12,953 bases of DNA from an uncultured Rhodospirillales bacterium (GCA_937873165.1 CALMVH010000045.1:1-12953), one strand, 5' to 3'; positions 1-6,752 are shown, counted from the stretch's first letter. The notes: generated from the letters alone by a model not told the origin. Translations and numbers: made by a program.

Positions 1-644
1 GCCGGCTGAAGGTTCCGGGCGGCGACAGGCTGCATGCCGCGCACTATGCCGTGAGGCCCGACCGTATCGAAGCCGGAACCTACCCCATCGCCGCCGTGCT
101 GACGGGCGGCGACGTGGTGCTGCAGGGTGCGACCTGCGACACGCTCCAGGCGCTGCTGGACGTTCTGGTGCATTGCGGCGGATCGTTCGAGGAAGTCGAG
201 GGCGGCTTGCGCGTGTGGCGCGACAAGCCACTGAAGGGCGTCGATGTCATGACCGAGCCGTTCCCCGGCTTTCCAACCGATTTGCAGGCGCAGATCATGA
301 CGTTGATGACCGTGGCGGAGGGCGCGGCCATGGTGACGGAAACGATCTTTGAAAACCGCTTCATGCACGTGCCCGAGCTGGCGCGCATGGGCGCCAACAT
401 CAACGTGCATCAGTCGAGCGCCGTGGTGCGCGGCGTTCCGGCCCTGAAGGGCGCGCCCGTCATGGCAACGGACCTGCGCGCGTCGGTCTCGCTGGTGCTG
501 GCGGGGCTGGTGGCGGAGGGCGAAACCGTCGTCAGCCGTGTTTACCACCTGGACCGCGGTTACGAGCACCTGGAAGAAAAGCTGGGCGCCTGCGGGGCCG
601 AGATCAAACGGCTGAGCGGCCCCGAGGGCGCGGAAGGGGAGTGA
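1..644 (+). CDS. murA: UDP-N-acetylglucosamine 1-carboxyvinyltransferase, C-terminal half (5' end outside window)
   Basis: MurA transfers enolpyruvate from phosphoenolpyruvate to UDP-GlcNAc, the first committed step of peptidoglycan synthesis, in the cytoplasm. The reading frame is open from base 3, so the gene starts upstream. 213 residues are visible, about half of the usual 420 or so. The visible part carries RPDRIEAGTY, the FPTDLQAQ segment whose Asp matches catalytic Asp305 of E. coli MurA, TETIFENRFMHVPEL, MATDLRAS and the closing YHLDRGYEHLEEKL segment with the conserved Arg. The catalytic Cys loop lies outside the window and cannot be checked. The TGA at 642-644 is one base before the next ATG, so murA is probably co-transcribed with the DUF2948 gene and hisG. 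Any GTG or ATG inside this piece is internal, not a start. Identification is secure. Confidence 0.97.
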   Translation, partial: RLKVPGGDRLHAAHYAVRPDRIEAGTYPIAAVLTGGDVVLQGATCDTLQALLDVLVHCGGSFEEVEGGLRVWRDKPLKGVDVMTEPFPGFPTDLQAQIMTLMTVAEGAAMVTETIFENRFMHVPELARMGANINVHQSSAVVRGVPALKGAPVMATDLRASVSLVLAGLVAEGETVVSRVYHLDRGYEHLEEKLGACGAEIKRLSGPEGAEGE

Positions 645-645
645 C

Positions 646-1113
646 ATGGCTGGAGCATTGCTGCGCCTGAAGGCGGAAGACGAAGAGGACCTGAGCGCCA
701 TCGCGGTCGTGACGCAGGATGCGCTGGCGCCCCTGTCCGACATGGCCTACCTGCCGGAAGAAAAGCGCTTCGTGATCGCGCTGAATCGCTTTCGCTGGGA
801 AACCGACGGGCAGCGCGACGGCGACATCCACGAACGCATCAATTGTGGCATTCGTTTCGAACACGTCACCCGCACGCAGGTGCGTGGCATCGATTGCAAG
901 CAGCGCGATTTCATCCTGGACCTCCTGACCATCACGGCGGGCGAAAACTGCATCATGCTGCGCTTTGCCGGCCACCGCGACGTGCGCCTGACGGTGGACA
1001 AGCTGGAATGCCGCCTCGACGATTTCGGCGAACCGTGGCCCACGAAGACCGTGCCGCAGCACGCCGCCGAAGCCGCGTGGGCGGAGTGGGAGACGGAGAC
1101 TCCCAAGCCATGA
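646..1113 (+). CDS. DUF2948 family protein
   Basis: A 155-residue cytoplasmic protein of the alphaproteobacterial DUF2948 family, function unknown. Family hallmarks are the acidic start (LKAEDEEDLSAIA, residues 8-20), SDMAYLPEEKRFVIALNRF (31-49) with WE following, and a C-terminal part ending in FGEPWPTKTVPQH. There is no signal peptide or membrane segment. The ATG at 646 follows the murA stop by one base and has a strong Shine-Dalgarno run (AAGGGGAG, about 634-641). Its own stop overlaps the hisG start (ATGA). The place between murA and a histidine gene is known for this family in alphaproteobacteria, but that context does not reveal a biochemical role. The family call is confident; no function is assigned. 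Confidence 0.9.
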   Translation: MAGALLRLKAEDEEDLSAIAVVTQDALAPLSDMAYLPEEKRFVIALNRFRWETDGQRDGDIHERINCGIRFEHVTRTQVRGIDCKQRDFILDLLTITAGENCIMLRFAGHRDVRLTVDKLECRLDDFGEPWPTKTVPQHAAEAAWAEWETETPKP

Positions 1114-1760
1114 TCGTCGCCGTGCCGACCGGGCGCATCCTGAAGGAACTGCGTCCGTTCCTCGAGCGCGCCGGCATAAGGCCGGAGGCGGAGTTCGACG
1201 ACGAGAACAGCCGCGCCCTGCGCTTTTCAACCTTGACGCCGGGGCTCGACATCATCCGCGTGCGCCCGTTCGACGTGCCGACCTTTGTCGCTTTCGGCGC
1301 GGCGGAACTTGGCATCGCCGGATATGACGTGCTTGCAGAGTTCGATTACCCCGACGTCTACGCGCCGCTCGACCTCAACATCGGCAAGTGCCGCCTTTCC
1401 GTCGCCGAACCCGCCGACATGGTGGCGGGCGACGACCCGGCGCGCTGGAGCCACGTGCGCGTCGCGACCAAGTATCCCTCCATTACGCGGCGGCACTTCG
1501 CCAAGCGCGGCGTACAGGCCGAATGCATCAAGCTGAACGGCGCCATGGAACTGGCGCCATCGCTGGGCCTGTCGCAGCGCATCGTCGACCTTGTCTCCAG
1601 CGGCGCAACGCTGAAGGCCAACGGCTTGGTCGAGATCGAGCGTGTCATGGACGTCAGCAGCCGCCTGATCGTCAACCGCGTCGCGTTGAAGACAAGGCCC
1701 GCCGAGCTGAGCGACTGGGTGCGCCGTTTCGAGGAAGCGAGCGAGGCGCTGGCGGTTTAA
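1110..1760 (+). CDS. hisG: ATP phosphoribosyltransferase catalytic subunit, short form
   Basis: HisG condenses ATP with PRPP to phosphoribosyl-ATP, the first step of histidine synthesis. The product is 216 residues, the length of the short HisG form, which lacks the C-terminal regulatory domain and works in complex with HisZ; that partner is not in this window. Visible features are the start MIVAVPTGRI, the GxAELGIAGYDVL segment (63-75), ATKYPSITRRHF (119-130) and the PRPP-binding loop VDLVSSGATL (159-168) after NGAMELAPSLG. I place the start at the ATG at 1110, which overlaps the TGA of the DUF2948 gene and matches the family N-terminus. The frame stays open upstream to 843, but that part only shadows DUF2948. 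The next gene is convergent, one base away, so hisD does not follow here. Confidence 0.95.
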   Translation: MIVAVPTGRILKELRPFLERAGIRPEAEFDDENSRALRFSTLTPGLDIIRVRPFDVPTFVAFGAAELGIAGYDVLAEFDYPDVYAPLDLNIGKCRLSVAEPADMVAGDDPARWSHVRVATKYPSITRRHFAKRGVQAECIKLNGAMELAPSLGLSQRIVDLVSSGATLKANGLVEIERVMDVSSRLIVNRVALKTRPAELSDWVRRFEEASEALAV

Positions 1761-1761
1761 A

Positions 1762-2856
1762 CTATACCTGCATCGCCGGCCAGTCCGAGTACCCGACCTG
1801 ATTGCCGCCATACCAGTACTGCTTGGGCGCATCGGCTAGCGGACCACCGGTTTTCAGGCGATGGACCAGGTCGGGGTTGGCGAGGAACGGACGGCCGAAG
1901 CTGATAGCATCGGCCTTGCCGGACTCGAGGTCCTGTTCCGCCGTCTCGGCCGTGAAGTTATTGTTGGCGATCCACGCGCCCCTGAAACGTTGGCGAAGCG
2001 CCTGAAAATCGACCGCGGCGGGGGCTTCGCGCGTTTGCTGCGTAACCCCCTCGATGGTGTGCACGTAGGCGAGTTTGTGCGCGGCCATGCCGTCGAGGTA
2101 AGCGCCGTAGGTTTCCATGACGGTACTGTCCAGCTTCGTCTCGCCCGGCATGGTCGTTGTTGGCGATATGCGGATGCCTACACGCTCGCCGCCCCAGATA
2201 TCGGTCACGGCGGAGACGACTTCCAGGGGAAAGCGCAGGCGGTTCTCGATGGACCCGCCGTAGCGGTCGGTGCGCAGATTGGTGCTGTCGCGGATGAACT
2301 GTTCCAGCAGGTAGTTGTTGGCGGAATGTATCTCCACGCCATCGAACCCCGCATCCTTCGAACACTGCGCGGCGTGGCGATAGTCGTTGACGATGCCGGG
2401 AATCTCATCGGTTTCCAGCGCGCGCGGGGTGACGTGATCCTGCATGCCCGTGGCCGTGAACGCCTGCCCATTCGGCTTGATCGCCGAAGGCGCGACCGGC
2501 AGGCCGCCGCCGGGCTGCAGATCGGGGTGCGAGATGCGGCCCGTGTGCCACAACTGCAGCACGATCAGCCCGCCCTTCTCATGCACGGCATCGGTGACCG
2601 GCCGCCACGCCGCCACTTGCGCATCGTTCCAGATACCGGGTGTCAGCGCATAACCGCGCGCCTGGGCTGAGATATTCGTCGCTTCCGACACGATCAGCCC
2701 TGCCTCGGCGCGTTGCGCGTAGTATGCGGCGGCATAATCCGGCGGCACCCCCGCCTCGCTTGACCGGCTGCGCGTCAGCGGCGCCATGACGATGCGGTTC
2801 TTGAGCGCCCACGCGCCGATGGTGACCGGCTGGAAAAGTTTGCTGGATGGGTTCAT
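1762..2856 (-). CDS. Old Yellow Enzyme family NADH:flavin oxidoreductase (alkene reductase, NemA-like)
   Basis: A predicted cytoplasmic FMN-dependent ene-reductase that uses NAD(P)H to reduce activated alkenes such as enones, maleimides or nitro compounds; the physiological substrate is unknown. The TIM-barrel family features are all visible: PLTRSR (26-31), QLWHTGR (101-107), the His-x-x-Asn pair that binds substrate (H177, N180) followed by the proton-donor Tyr (Y182) in HSANNYLLEQF, DRYGGSIENR (197-206), the FMN-binding GRPFLANPDL (321-330) and the closing YWYGGNQVGYSDWP. At 364 residues the length is normal. The reading frame extends upstream to 2949, but the family N-terminus aligns with MNPSSKLFQPVTIG at 2856, so I choose that start; no clear Shine-Dalgarno precedes it. 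It diverges from the carbamoyltransferase gene across 76 bases and converges on hisG with a 1-base gap. No TetR-type regulator is nearby. Confidence 0.93.
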   Translation of the reverse strand: MNPSSKLFQPVTIGAWALKNRIVMAPLTRSRSSEAGVPPDYAAAYYAQRAEAGLIVSEATNISAQARGYALTPGIWNDAQVAAWRPVTDAVHEKGGLIVLQLWHTGRISHPDLQPGGGLPVAPSAIKPNGQAFTATGMQDHVTPRALETDEIPGIVNDYRHAAQCSKDAGFDGVEIHSANNYLLEQFIRDSTNLRTDRYGGSIENRLRFPLEVVSAVTDIWGGERVGIRISPTTTMPGETKLDSTVMETYGAYLDGMAAHKLAYVHTIEGVTQQTREAPAAVDFQALRQRFRGAWIANNNFTAETAEQDLESGKADAISFGRPFLANPDLVHRLKTGGPLADAPKQYWYGGNQVGYSDWPAMQV

Positions 2857-2920
2857 GGGCTGAAAACTAGCCACGGCCTCTAGCAGTTCCAGCCTGCCTT
2901 GCAATTTCGCGTTGGCCATG

Positions 2921-2935
2921 CATTGATTTGCAATG
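2921..2935. promoter_or_regulatory. Small inverted repeat at the divergent OYE/OTC region, possible operator
   Basis: A perfect 5-bp inverted repeat with a 5-base spacer (CATTG-N5-CAATG) overlaps the proposed ATG of the carbamoyltransferase gene. The heptamer TTGCAAT also occurs twice nearby (2899-2905 and 2928-2934). The 76-base divergent region must hold promoters for both genes. An operator is plausible, but such short repeats arise by chance, and it does not resemble an ArgR box that I can recognise. Confidence 0.2.
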
Positions 2936-3898
2936 ATTTTGCCCGACACACGCGCCGCAGCACTGGCCTTGGCGCAGGCGCGTTACGAGGAACGGCTGGG
3001 TCGCAAGCCGCGTTCGTTCTTGTCCATTACCGATGCCACTCCCCATCAAATTAGAACGTTGATCGCGCGCGGGCTTGAAATGAAGGCCGATCCCGGCGCT
3101 TTCGGCCATGTGTTGGCCGGCAAGACACTGGCCCTGCTGTTCCAGAAAACCTCTACCCGTACGCGCTGCGCGTTCGAGCAGGCCGGGCACGAGCTAGGCG
3201 CGGTCACGCGCTACATCGATTGGCAAAGCTCGAACTTCACCCTGTCGGATCTAGAGGACGAGGCGCGCGTGCTGTCGCGCTACGCCGATGCGATCGTGGC
3301 GCGCGTGAAGCAGAACCAGACCTTGCAGGTCATGGCCGCGCACAGCGAAGTACCGGTGATCAACGGGCTTTGCGACCAGGCGCATCCCTGCCAAGCGCTG
3401 GCCGACGTGCTGACGCTGGCGGAGTATTACGGACAGGATCTTTCTGGATTGACCGTTGCCTGGATCGGCGATGGGAACAACGTCTGCCGCAGCCTGGTGC
3501 ATGCCGCGACCGCGCTGGGCATTCACGTGCGCCTTTCCGGGCCGCCGAACTATCGGCTGGACGCAAAAACGCTCGCGTCCTCGAACGGGCTGGCCAGCTA
3601 CGCGGCCGACCCGCGCGAGGCCGTCGCGCAAGCCGACGCAATCTATACCGATACCTGGATCTCGATGGGCCAGGAGGAGGAAAAGGAAGAGCGGCTGCGG
3701 GTCTTCCTGCCGTACCAGGTGAACGCCGCGCTCGTCGCGGCGGCACCGGCGCACGCGCTGGTGATGCACTGCCTACCGGCAAAGCCCGGCTACGAAATCA
3801 CGGCGCAGCTTCTGCGCAGCCCGCGCTCGGTCGTGTTCGACCAGGCGGAAAACCGCACCCACGCGCAGAAGGCCGTGCTGGAGTGGCTGGCAGGGTAA
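2933..3898 (+). CDS. argF: Ornithine carbamoyltransferase (atypical 80s loop)
   Basis: OTC makes citrulline from ornithine and carbamoyl phosphate in arginine synthesis. Visible motifs are carbamoyl-phosphate-binding KTSTRTR (72-78), HPCQ (151-154), the ornithine-site WIGDGNN (177-183), DTWISMGQEEE (240-250) with the SMG loop, and HCLP (279-282). These SMG and HCLP motifs favour true ornithine over acetyl- or succinylornithine transcarbamylases. Two things are odd. The segment between residues 95 and 113 reads IDWQSSNFTLSDLEDEARV, where bacterial OTCs usually have a Q-x-G-x-x-E-S/T-x-x-DTARV type loop. About 27 residues also precede the usual family start (FLSITDATPHQI). I use the ATG at 2933, the first in frame, although it lacks a Shine-Dalgarno; a later non-ATG start is possible. 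The gene stands alone, without argD or argG beside it. Family certain; substrate slightly less so. Confidence 0.87.
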   Translation: MILPDTRAAALALAQARYEERLGRKPRSFLSITDATPHQIRTLIARGLEMKADPGAFGHVLAGKTLALLFQKTSTRTRCAFEQAGHELGAVTRYIDWQSSNFTLSDLEDEARVLSRYADAIVARVKQNQTLQVMAAHSEVPVINGLCDQAHPCQALADVLTLAEYYGQDLSGLTVAWIGDGNNVCRSLVHAATALGIHVRLSGPPNYRLDAKTLASSNGLASYAADPREAVAQADAIYTDTWISMGQEEEKEERLRVFLPYQVNAALVAAAPAHALVMHCLPAKPGYEITAQLLRSPRSVVFDQAENRTHAQKAVLEWLAG

Positions 3899-3907
3899 GC
3901 CCCCGGG

Positions 3908-4324
3908 CTATTCACCCATTAGGTGCAGCGCCAGGGTCCGGCGATGCGCGCGGGCGCGGTGTTCGAACAGGTAGATGCCCTGCCACGTGCCGAGCGCAAG
4001 ATGGCCATCGAACAGCGGGATCGAAAGCTGCGTCTGCGTCAGGGCGGTGCGGATGTGGGCGGGCATGTCGTCCGGTCCCTCGTCGTCGTGCCGGTAGGCA
4101 AAATCCTCAGGCACCAGACGGCTGAAAAACGCCTCCAGGTCCGTGCGCACATCCGGAGCGGCATTTTCCTGTATCAACAGCGATGCCGAGGTGTGTCGGC
4201 AAAATACCGTCAGCAGGCCGGTTTCCACACCCTGCGCCGCTGCCCACTCGGCAATGGGCTGGGTCACCTCCAGCAAGCCTTTTCCGCGGCTGGTGAAATC
4301 GAGGCGATGCGAACTTTGTTTCAT
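3908..4324 (-). CDS. YjbQ/UPF0047 family protein
   Basis: A 138-residue cytoplasmic protein of the UPF0047/YjbQ family. Members fold as small trimeric barrels, and some have weak thiamine-phosphate synthase activity, but the true role is unsettled. Visible family marks are CRHTSASLLIQEN (42-54), with conserved His, Ser and Asn, HDDEGPDDMPAHI (79-91), and the PROSITE-type signature SIPLFDGHLALGTWQGIYL (101-119) followed by EHRARAHRR. The length is normal for the family. The ATG at 4324 has a weak AGG about 7 bases upstream. The gene follows the DoxX-like gene on the same strand after 76 bases with no obvious terminator, so it may belong to the same transcript. It is convergent with the OTC gene, with a 9-base gap. 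Confidence 0.92.
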   Translation of the reverse strand: MKQSSHRLDFTSRGKGLLEVTQPIAEWAAAQGVETGLLTVFCRHTSASLLIQENAAPDVRTDLEAFFSRLVPEDFAYRHDDEGPDDMPAHIRTALTQTQLSIPLFDGHLALGTWQGIYLFEHRARAHRRTLALHLMGE

Positions 4325-4400
4325 GAAGCAACCTGAACCGGATGAGTGAGAGCGATGTCCCTGGCCGACGGTACGCGCCGGGTTTGCACGGCGTGCCGCG

Positions 4401-4832
4401 TCAAGGTACCGGCTTGGAAGAGCCCGCTCCGTGCCGGCGGCGGAAGGGCCAGGTCACAACCTCGCCCGCAAACAGCGCCCACCAGACGATCACCGGCTGC
4501 AGGGCCAGGCGCGGGGCATGGTACCACCAGTTCAGCTGCACCTGTCCCGCCGGCAGGCCGTCGATCGCGTGCTTGATGTTGGCCGGAAACACGCACACGG
4601 CGTACAGCGCCAGGGCAAGTCCCGCGGCGCGGCGCAGGCGGCGTGTCAGCAGGCCCGCCGCCCCCAGGATCTCGCACACGCCTGTTCCCAGGATTACATC
4701 GCGCGGGTAAGGCACCCAACCGGGCGTAATCATCAAGAATGTCTCAGGTGTCGACAGATGGAACACGCCCGCCGTCAGGTAAAGCGCGGACAGCGTGCAG
4801 CGCCCAACCGCCCGGCCCGTGAAGGTCGTCAT
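4401..4832 (-). CDS. DoxX-like inner-membrane protein
   Basis: A 143-residue integral membrane protein with four hydrophobic segments, at about residues 12-26, 46-62, 69-85 and 108-130. The features TAGVFHL near the start, GVCEILGAAGLL, the VFPANI motif after the third segment and RLALQPVIVWW in the fourth match DoxX/DoxX-like proteins of proteobacteria. These are commonly linked to quinone- or thiol-redox chemistry, but their biochemical role is poorly defined. The start at 4832 overlaps the stop of the upstream hemolysin III gene by 4 bases (ATGA), so translational coupling is likely. The reading frame continues far upstream, but only as a shadow of that gene. The C-terminus is a basic, cytoplasmic-looking tail (RRRHGAGSSKPVP). 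Confidence 0.85.
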   Translation of the reverse strand: MTTFTGRAVGRCTLSALYLTAGVFHLSTPETFLMITPGWVPYPRDVILGTGVCEILGAAGLLTRRLRRAAGLALALYAVCVFPANIKHAIDGLPAGQVQLNWWYHAPRLALQPVIVWWALFAGEVVTWPFRRRHGAGSSKPVP

Positions 4833-5476
4833 GCCAGCCCCACCACGGCCGCGTAGTGGCACATCACCGCCACCAGCACGAACATGTGCCAGATGGCGTT
4901 GTGGTAGGGCAGGCGGGACTGCAGGTGGAAGAACACGCCCGCACTGTACAGCAGGCCACCGATCCCCAGCAGTATCAGGCTGGTTGCCGGAACGGCGGCC
5001 AGCAGCCAATGGATGGCGCACAGGCCGCTCCACCCCATCGCCAGGTACAAGGCAATTGAAACCCGCTCGAACCGTCCGGGATAGACTAGCTTCATGCCGA
5101 CACCCGCGAGCGCGGCCGTCCACAGGCAAGCCAGCAGGGTATTGCCCAGCGCACCCTGCAGCGCCGTCAGGCTGAACGGCGAGTAGGTGCCCGCGATCAT
5201 GATGAAGATGGCCGCGTGGTCCATCCTGCGGAAGATGCCCTTGCGAGGTCCGGCAACCGCGAAATTGTAGAGCGCCGAACACCCCAGCATGGACAGCATT
5301 CCGAACCCGTAGAGCGCCAATCCTATGGAGGCGCCGGTGCCGGGCCTTTGCCTGATCAGGAATCCGAGATACGTCACCGCTCCCAGCGCAAAGGCCAGGC
5401 CCGCGATGTGCACCGCGCCATCCACGACCCTTTCGGAACGGCTGTAATGTGCAGGGCTGGCCAGCGTCATGCGCAT
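4829..5476 (-). CDS. Hemolysin III / TrhA family membrane protein with Asn at two predicted metal-ligand positions
   Basis: A seven-helix protein of 215 residues in the hemolysin III (TrhA/YqfA) branch of the PAQR/CREST superfamily, in the inner membrane. E. coli TrhA is linked to membrane-energetics homeostasis; the hemolysin name is historical. Visible are a short N-terminus with YSRSERVVDGAVH (11-23), the S-x3-H motif region reading S67-ALY-N71, RRMDHAAIFIMIAGTYSPF (83-101) with the conserved D86, and the last helix reading YHNAIWH (191-197) followed by HYAAVVG. The canonical His at positions 71 and 193 are Asn here. Two ATGs fit, 5476 and 5470, with a GGAAG run 4 or 10 bases upstream. Further in-frame ATGs at 5506 and 5515 are less likely. 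Divergent from the FkbM-like gene; overlaps the DoxX-like gene downstream. Confidence 0.9.
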   Translation of the reverse strand: MRMTLASPAHYSRSERVVDGAVHIAGLAFALGAVTYLGFLIRQRPGTGASIGLALYGFGMLSMLGCSALYNFAVAGPRKGIFRRMDHAAIFIMIAGTYSPFSLTALQGALGNTLLACLWTAALAGVGMKLVYPGRFERVSIALYLAMGWSGLCAIHWLLAAVPATSLILLGIGGLLYSAGVFFHLQSRLPYHNAIWHMFVLVAVMCHYAAVVGLA

Positions 5477-5535
5477 TGAACTTCCAAGGGCGGTTCGGAT
5501 CGTCATGCGTGCCATGCATGAAGGAACGGAGGCTG

Positions 5536-5563
5536 TTGAAACAAGCCAGGAGCGTATTATACG
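5536..5563 (+). promoter_or_regulatory. Candidate promoter for the FkbM-like gene
   Basis: In the 146-base divergent region, TTGAAA (5536-5541) is followed after 16 bases by TATACG (5558-5563); a 15-base spacing to TTATAC also works. This resembles a housekeeping sigma promoter. It would start transcription near 5570, leaving a leader of roughly 50 bases containing the AAGGA at 5607-5611. Confidence 0.35.
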
Positions 5564-5622
5564 GTTGCGGCATTGTTGCCAATGCGGCTGGCGGCGGAAC
5601 CGGGACAAGGAAAGCCAAGATC

Positions 5623-6738
5623 ATGAGCGACTTACCGATACCCGACATGCCCGCCATGCTGCAGGCGCTGGAAAAGTCGCTGTCCGCGCGGTTCCAATCG
5701 GTCGAAACGTTCCTGATGGCGATTGGAACCCATCTGCAAGGTCACGAATCTTCAAACGGATTCGGTGCCGAGCTTCGCCAGCTTCAGCAAAGAATTGGAA
5801 TGTTGGACGTGACGGCGGAGCAGGGAATGGAGGACATCCTGTTCTCGCTGGGCCAGATGAGATGCCGCGAACAATCGCAGGGCCGGCCGATACGGGATTT
5901 GTCCGACGTGGAGTTCAAGGTATTTTCGCAGTGGGGCGAGGACGGCATCATAGACTGGATCGTCGCCCGGCTTCCCAGTATTCCCCGAACCTTCGTCGAG
6001 TTCGGGGTGGAGGATTTCCACGAGGCCAACTGCCGGTTCCTGATGCGGAACCGCGGCTGGAAAGGGCTGGTGATAGACGGCAGCGAGTCCAACATGGCAG
6101 CGCTAAGGCTCAGGCCGGAAGTCTGGCAGAACGATCCAACCGCCGTGCAGGCTTTCGTGACAGCCGAAAACATCAACGACTTGCTGACGCAGTTCGGCTT
6201 CGGGGGCGAGATCGGCATTCTGTCGATCGACATCGACGGCAACGATTACTGGGTATGGGACCAGATCGCGGTTGCCGACCCCGCCATCGTAATCTGCGAA
6301 ATGAACGCCGTGCTGGGCGACGTGCATCCGGTCACCATCCCGTACGATCCGGGGTTCGAACGGCTGACTGGGCATCACAGCGGCCAATATTTCGGCGCGT
6401 CCGTCGCGGCCTTGCGTCATCTGGGCGATGAAAAAGGCTACGAGTTCATCGGCACCAACAGCCGGGGCGTCAACGCTTTCTTCGTGCGGCGTGATCTCGC
6501 GGGTCATGTTCTGCCGCTGGTCGAAACCCGGCGCGCATATCCGTCGCTGCACCGCGATAGCCGTGATGCCAATGGCTACCTGACCTTCCTGGCGGGGCAG
6601 GCGCGCTTCGATGCCATCCGGCACTTGCCGGTTGTCGACGTCATCACCGGCAGGACAGTCCAGCTGGCGGACCTGTCTACGCCGTACAGTCCGGACTGGC
6701 AGGCCGCCATGGCCTACAGGCCGCTGGACAAGGCCTGA
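5623..6738 (+). CDS. FkbM-like (methyltransferase-fold) protein with helical N-terminal extension
   Basis: 371 residues. Positions 1-90 look helical, possibly coiled coil (MLQALEKSLSARF, AELRQLQQRIGML). A conserved domain follows: FSQWGEDGIIDWI (101-113), FVEFGVEDFHEAN (124-136), GWKGLVIDGS (145-154), AENINDLL (181-188), GILSIDIDGNDYWVW (198-212) and FIGTNSRGVNAFFVR (275-289). These resemble a family near FkbM-type SAM methyltransferases, often found in surface-polysaccharide regions. The first nucleotide-binding motif is not the classic DxGxGxG, so SAM binding is inferred only. There is no signal peptide. I choose the ATG at 5623, with AAGGA 11 bases upstream; the open frame upstream to 5449 crosses the divergent promoter region and the 5' end of the hemolysin III gene on the other strand. 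No glycosyltransferases are adjacent. Function unknown; family call moderately confident. Confidence 0.72.
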   Translation: MSDLPIPDMPAMLQALEKSLSARFQSVETFLMAIGTHLQGHESSNGFGAELRQLQQRIGMLDVTAEQGMEDILFSLGQMRCREQSQGRPIRDLSDVEFKVFSQWGEDGIIDWIVARLPSIPRTFVEFGVEDFHEANCRFLMRNRGWKGLVIDGSESNMAALRLRPEVWQNDPTAVQAFVTAENINDLLTQFGFGGEIGILSIDIDGNDYWVWDQIAVADPAIVICEMNAVLGDVHPVTIPYDPGFERLTGHHSGQYFGASVAALRHLGDEKGYEFIGTNSRGVNAFFVRRDLAGHVLPLVETRRAYPSLHRDSRDANGYLTFLAGQARFDAIRHLPVVDVITGRTVQLADLSTPYSPDWQAAMAYRPLDKA

Positions 6739-6752
6739 GCGTACATTATAAC
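6725..6752 (+). promoter_or_regulatory. Candidate promoter of the metal-importer operon, leaderless, with Zur-like half site
   Basis: TGGACA (6725-6730), a 16-base spacer and TATAAC (6747-6752) form a near-consensus promoter. The -10 ends 7 bases before the ATG at 6760, so the mRNA would start at or next to the start codon; in agreement, no Shine-Dalgarno is visible. The -35 lies inside the last codons of the preceding gene. The octamer TTATAACA (6746-6753) equals one half plus centre of the A/T-rich palindrome typical of proteobacterial Zur sites, but the left arm does not match, so Zur control is only a suggestion. Confidence 0.4.

Noticed and set aside
604..1230. 208-codon minus-strand frame over murA end, DUF2948 and hisG start
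   Set aside because: It runs opposite three real gene segments, has Arg/Pro-rich noise composition and no ribosome site.
1861..2670. Long open frame (269 codons) on the plus strand inside the Old Yellow Enzyme gene
   Set aside because: It is antisense to a full-length enzyme with all motifs and has no domain, start signal or sensible composition. Such frames are common opposite GC-rich genes.
2857..2949. Upstream starts (2949 or 2919) for the Old Yellow Enzyme gene
   Set aside because: They would add residues not seen in the family and run into the OTC gene; neither has a Shine-Dalgarno.
3898..3909. AGCCC-CC-GGGCT hairpin between OTC and YjbQ as a bidirectional terminator
   Set aside because: The stem is only 5 bp with a 2-base loop, and there is no T run on either strand.
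4391..4400. GC-rich repeat after the DoxX-like gene as a terminator
   Set aside because: The arms have almost no loop and no T run follows on the minus strand. Read-through to the YjbQ gene is as likely.
5449..5622. Upstream start for the FkbM-like protein
   Set aside because: It would cross the divergent region with the promoter candidate and overlap the 5' end of the hemolysin III gene; the added residues look non-coding.
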